Origin: Acanthochromis polyacanthus
Taxonomy: Eukaryota > Chordata > Actinopteri > Pomacentridae
Assembly (NCBI RefSeq): GCF_021347895.1
Contig: NC_067124.1
Location: 23,380,521 to 23,444,520 of the forward strand
DNA length: 64,000 nt
Direction: 5' to 3'
Notes under the pieces: generated by a model
What the model was told of the DNA's origin: nothing
Database searches by the model: none
The model's input: only the letters and a program-made list of their open reading frames with translations
Position numbers and translations under genes: made by a program
In this document: one piece after another, positions 61,126 to 64,000 of the stretch
How positions within the stretch are numbered: the first letter of the stretch is position 1
Layout: each line of letters starts with the position of its first letter

Positions 61126-64000
61126 TTTACGCCTGCTTTCAAAGAAACACTAGCTACGGCTATCTTAGCATGTGGTATAGATAGGGAAATTCATGCAGGT
61201 AGCATGTGTTGAATCCCTACTGCATGATGGTAAAGTAACAATATGTAGAGTGACAGATGCTGTGAAATAGTCTTTTTTTTTTGTAGACTGAGTCATTGAG
61301 TGTAAATATTAAGTGCTACGCAGAGCTCGATCTGTCTTGTTAACTGTTGGCAACCATCATTTGACCATAATTATCTCTGGACACTTTAAAGGTGTTCACA
61401 GAAATTCTATGTATGATTTGCATTCCAGTTTGGATACAGCCATGACTTTGTACTGTATATGAACACTTTGAGCTGATACAGAAAGGACCTTTTGCATCAA
61501 CATTTTCAGGCATATGTCGATATAGCTGATTTCATGTGCCTACCTTATTATGTTTTTGTGCTCATCCATTGTTTTGAGACTGCCCTCCCTAGGAAAAGAA
61601 CCCATCCATCCACCCCAACCTCCTCCCTGCATGAGCTTTGTGGCTCTGACAGCATCACCTCACTATGGCCACTAGAGGTTGCTCTCATAAATATTGAAGA
61701 AACTCTGTGCTGATACAAGCTGCTCGTATAAGTGACTGTTATAAGAGGATAGCTGTGCCAAAATCACAATTTCAAGTTCAAGCGACCTGTTGTGGGTGTA
61801 GTGCTGGAAAATGGTTCTATGTTGTTCAAGTGAGCAGTTACAGTGTATTCTTCCTTTATGGAGAACATCCAAGAGTATTTGTATCGCAGATTAAAAAGAT
61901 TTTTACACCTAGGGAAATGGTTAAAAGAAAGAAGGTTTCAATATTGTTGTAGGTCATAAAATAACAAGGCAGTGTCAAGATGTATAAACAGTGGTCCTAA
62001 CAAGCAGGGGTCATGGTTTATTTAATGACTTTGCTCCTGATGCTGAGAGGCAGCAGTCTTTTTTAAATGGCCAAATTTTTAACATTTGATTAAATCACAC
62101 GCTGTAGAGCACTTTGTACTTTATTGCTTTGTAAAGAACAATGCATTTGACAACCTATTCTCTTATGTTTTGATCGAGGAAAGCTGCACTATGGGCTTCA
62201 CAATCACTCTTTTTCTTCAGTATTATCTTATCACTAGGCAACCGCATGCAACGATTCAGCTGTATGAGCTGTGCGAGTGCTTACTTTGTGGACATTTCCA
62301 AACTGAATAAACAGCACGACTCTGAGAACAAAACTGCTAAGACTCTGAGGAATAAGCTGCATTTATAGACGTGGATGCTTTGAAACAACTTACCGTCTCT
62401 CTTAAACCACTATTTTCTTTTATTATCATACCTGTGTGCCATCATACAATGTTGAGATGCGCTGTGTCATGTGTACTGACCGATACAATGCTTGTTTTGT
62501 TTGTTTCTGACCTTAAACGTCTCTAATCTCAGTTTGTGAAGTTCTTTTGAAGTTGATCCAGAAAGTGAAACTTTTTGTTTAATGCGACAACAGAGAACTG
62601 GCAAATGTGCACAACAGTAGAGCATTAGGATGAACCCATTTGATATTTAGCAGCACTTTACAAAAAAAAATGTATCACAGCCATATTGAAGAGGGATTTT
62701 AAAATGCCATTATTCAAATTTCAGCTGGCCTTCTGTGGATTAACAACTAAAATCCACGCTCAGAGTTTACGCTCCTAAGAGGAGGCAGTGGTTAACCAGC
62801 AATGTAATGCCTAACCTCCAGCCAGTAACAGTTCTCCGCTCTCTAATGTGAAAGCTAATGCAGAGAGAATGGTTTATTAGTAAGGGTGCAATTGATACTG
62901 CAGCTGTATTTTGTAATCCTGCAACTTCTGCTTCATTGTCGGGTTTTTGTTGCAATTCCTTATGCAGCTTACATTAAATATGTTGAGGTAAATTTGTGCC
63001 TCACCAAAAGCAAAAATAAATGTTACTGTCTTATATATGCATATGTATATGTATGCTGAGTTTTTTGTTAGCTAAATAAATGCACTTACTATCCTGTACT
63101 AAAACAAACTGATACCAATTTGTCTGCATTTTGCATTTCACTTGTCAGTGCTGAGCGTGTAATCACATGACCTCCTCTCCCGGATCTTAACCCTAAGCTT
63201 GACCTTTTTTTAAGTCATTTCACAGCATAAAAATTATACACAAAATGCCGCCCGTGTGCACTGCATTATGTGATGTAACCATCCATCAGCAGCTCAATTG
63301 AAAATGAGGACTTTTAAGGGTATAAACTGATTTGATTTTCACTATACACATACGCTCAAAACCTGTTTAGAAGTAATATGAGCAGAAATAGGGCAGCTTC
63401 TGTCTGTGTGAACTCAAAGAAATTCCTGTGGGAGTTAAATATAAGAGCAAGCACACACACACATGCTTGAGTGATGCTTTGACACACATGCGTGAATTTT
63501 CTTGTAGTAATTGTTAAATTGTATTACATTTCACACCTTTAAAATGAAAGACAAATTACATCTTTATGTCAGATATATCTAACATTTATATATATTAATG
63601 ATAAAGATGCTGTAATATTATACGTTTGAAATATCTAGACATCTAGTTTTATTTTTGGCTGCAGCTGGATGCCAGCGGAAGCTTAATTAACCCTGAAAGG
63701 AAAGGGGGAAAAAAAAAAACTTATGTCAGGATCAAATAGGACTTTGTAAGACTGAAAGATTTGAAATTTGTGCTTAAAACCGCATTGCAAAAGATTCTGG
63801 GTCAAATATCGCATGACGAGCAAAGATTAAGCTTTTAAATAGTACAGATGACGAGAAAGTTGTGGAAGAAATGAAGTTTACGTGTGATACATGTGAGTTC
63901 ACGCACACATGTATCATTGTACATACGCCCTCCCTTCTTCTTTCCATGTGCCGTTCTTTGCGCTCACTCTTCCCCACACACACACATGTATGGGCTGAGC
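61126..64000. other. Intergenic, nothing recognised apart from one repeat fragment
   Basis: AT-rich sequence. CCCATCCATCCACCCCAAC near 61601 belongs to the repeat also seen at 33160. No coding frame is supported up to the window end. Confidence 0.4.

Overview
The window is vertebrate nuclear DNA, almost certainly from a teleost fish. Its one clear protein-coding gene has ten exons with GT-AG introns. Its repeats are of fish type: tRNA-headed SINEs, TTAA-flanked DNA elements, a Tx1/L1-like LINE tail and long dinucleotide and trinucleotide arrays. Most of the 64 kb is non-coding.

The gene is rhbg (Rh family B glycoprotein, an ammonia/ammonium transporter) on the + strand, with its CDS from 18321 to 30646. 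I could join all ten coding exons in phase into a 457-residue protein. It has an N-glycosylation sequon after the first membrane segment, the twin pore histidines (H183, H342), the pore aspartate (D175) and the two phenylalanine gate residues (F128, F233). Nothing looks broken. Four poly(A) signals follow between 30821 and 31376.

1-18320 (upstream) holds no gene I can name. It carries a patchwork of repeats: fragments of a dispersed teleost repeat (5.1-7.6 kb) with a small MITE nested in it; two members of an apparently uncharacterised inverted-repeat family (7652-8702 and 13428-13763), each flanked by a 9-bp direct repeat and built from a GGTACGGACCCGTA-like motif; two tRNA-derived SINEs; and two copies of another repeat in opposite orientation (12.6 and 16.6-17.1 kb). 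A 70-bp AT dinucleotide array lies about 400 bp before the rhbg start codon.

31377-64000 (downstream) is a gene desert. It holds two TTAA-flanked elements (42548-43081 and 51639-53330) whose termini follow the same pattern. Each carries a short basic reading frame resembling a first exon and an NRF1-like palindrome. The second has been interrupted by a 5'-truncated LINE with a poly(A) tail and a perfect 16-bp target duplication. Between the repeats lie GC-richer islands (for example 34.5, 36.9, 39.4, 40.7, 43.3, 47.4 and 57.1 kb) that contain no believable ORF and look like conserved non-coding DNA. In mammals, as I recall it, the side of RHBG corresponding to this desert holds the MIR9-1 host locus and MEF2D. 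I searched by eye for the miR-9 sequence on both strands and did not find it.

The most unusual items are the 9-bp-TSD palindromic family and the nested TTAA element with its exon remnant. All family names for mobile elements are inferences from termini, target duplications and motifs, because no database could be searched.
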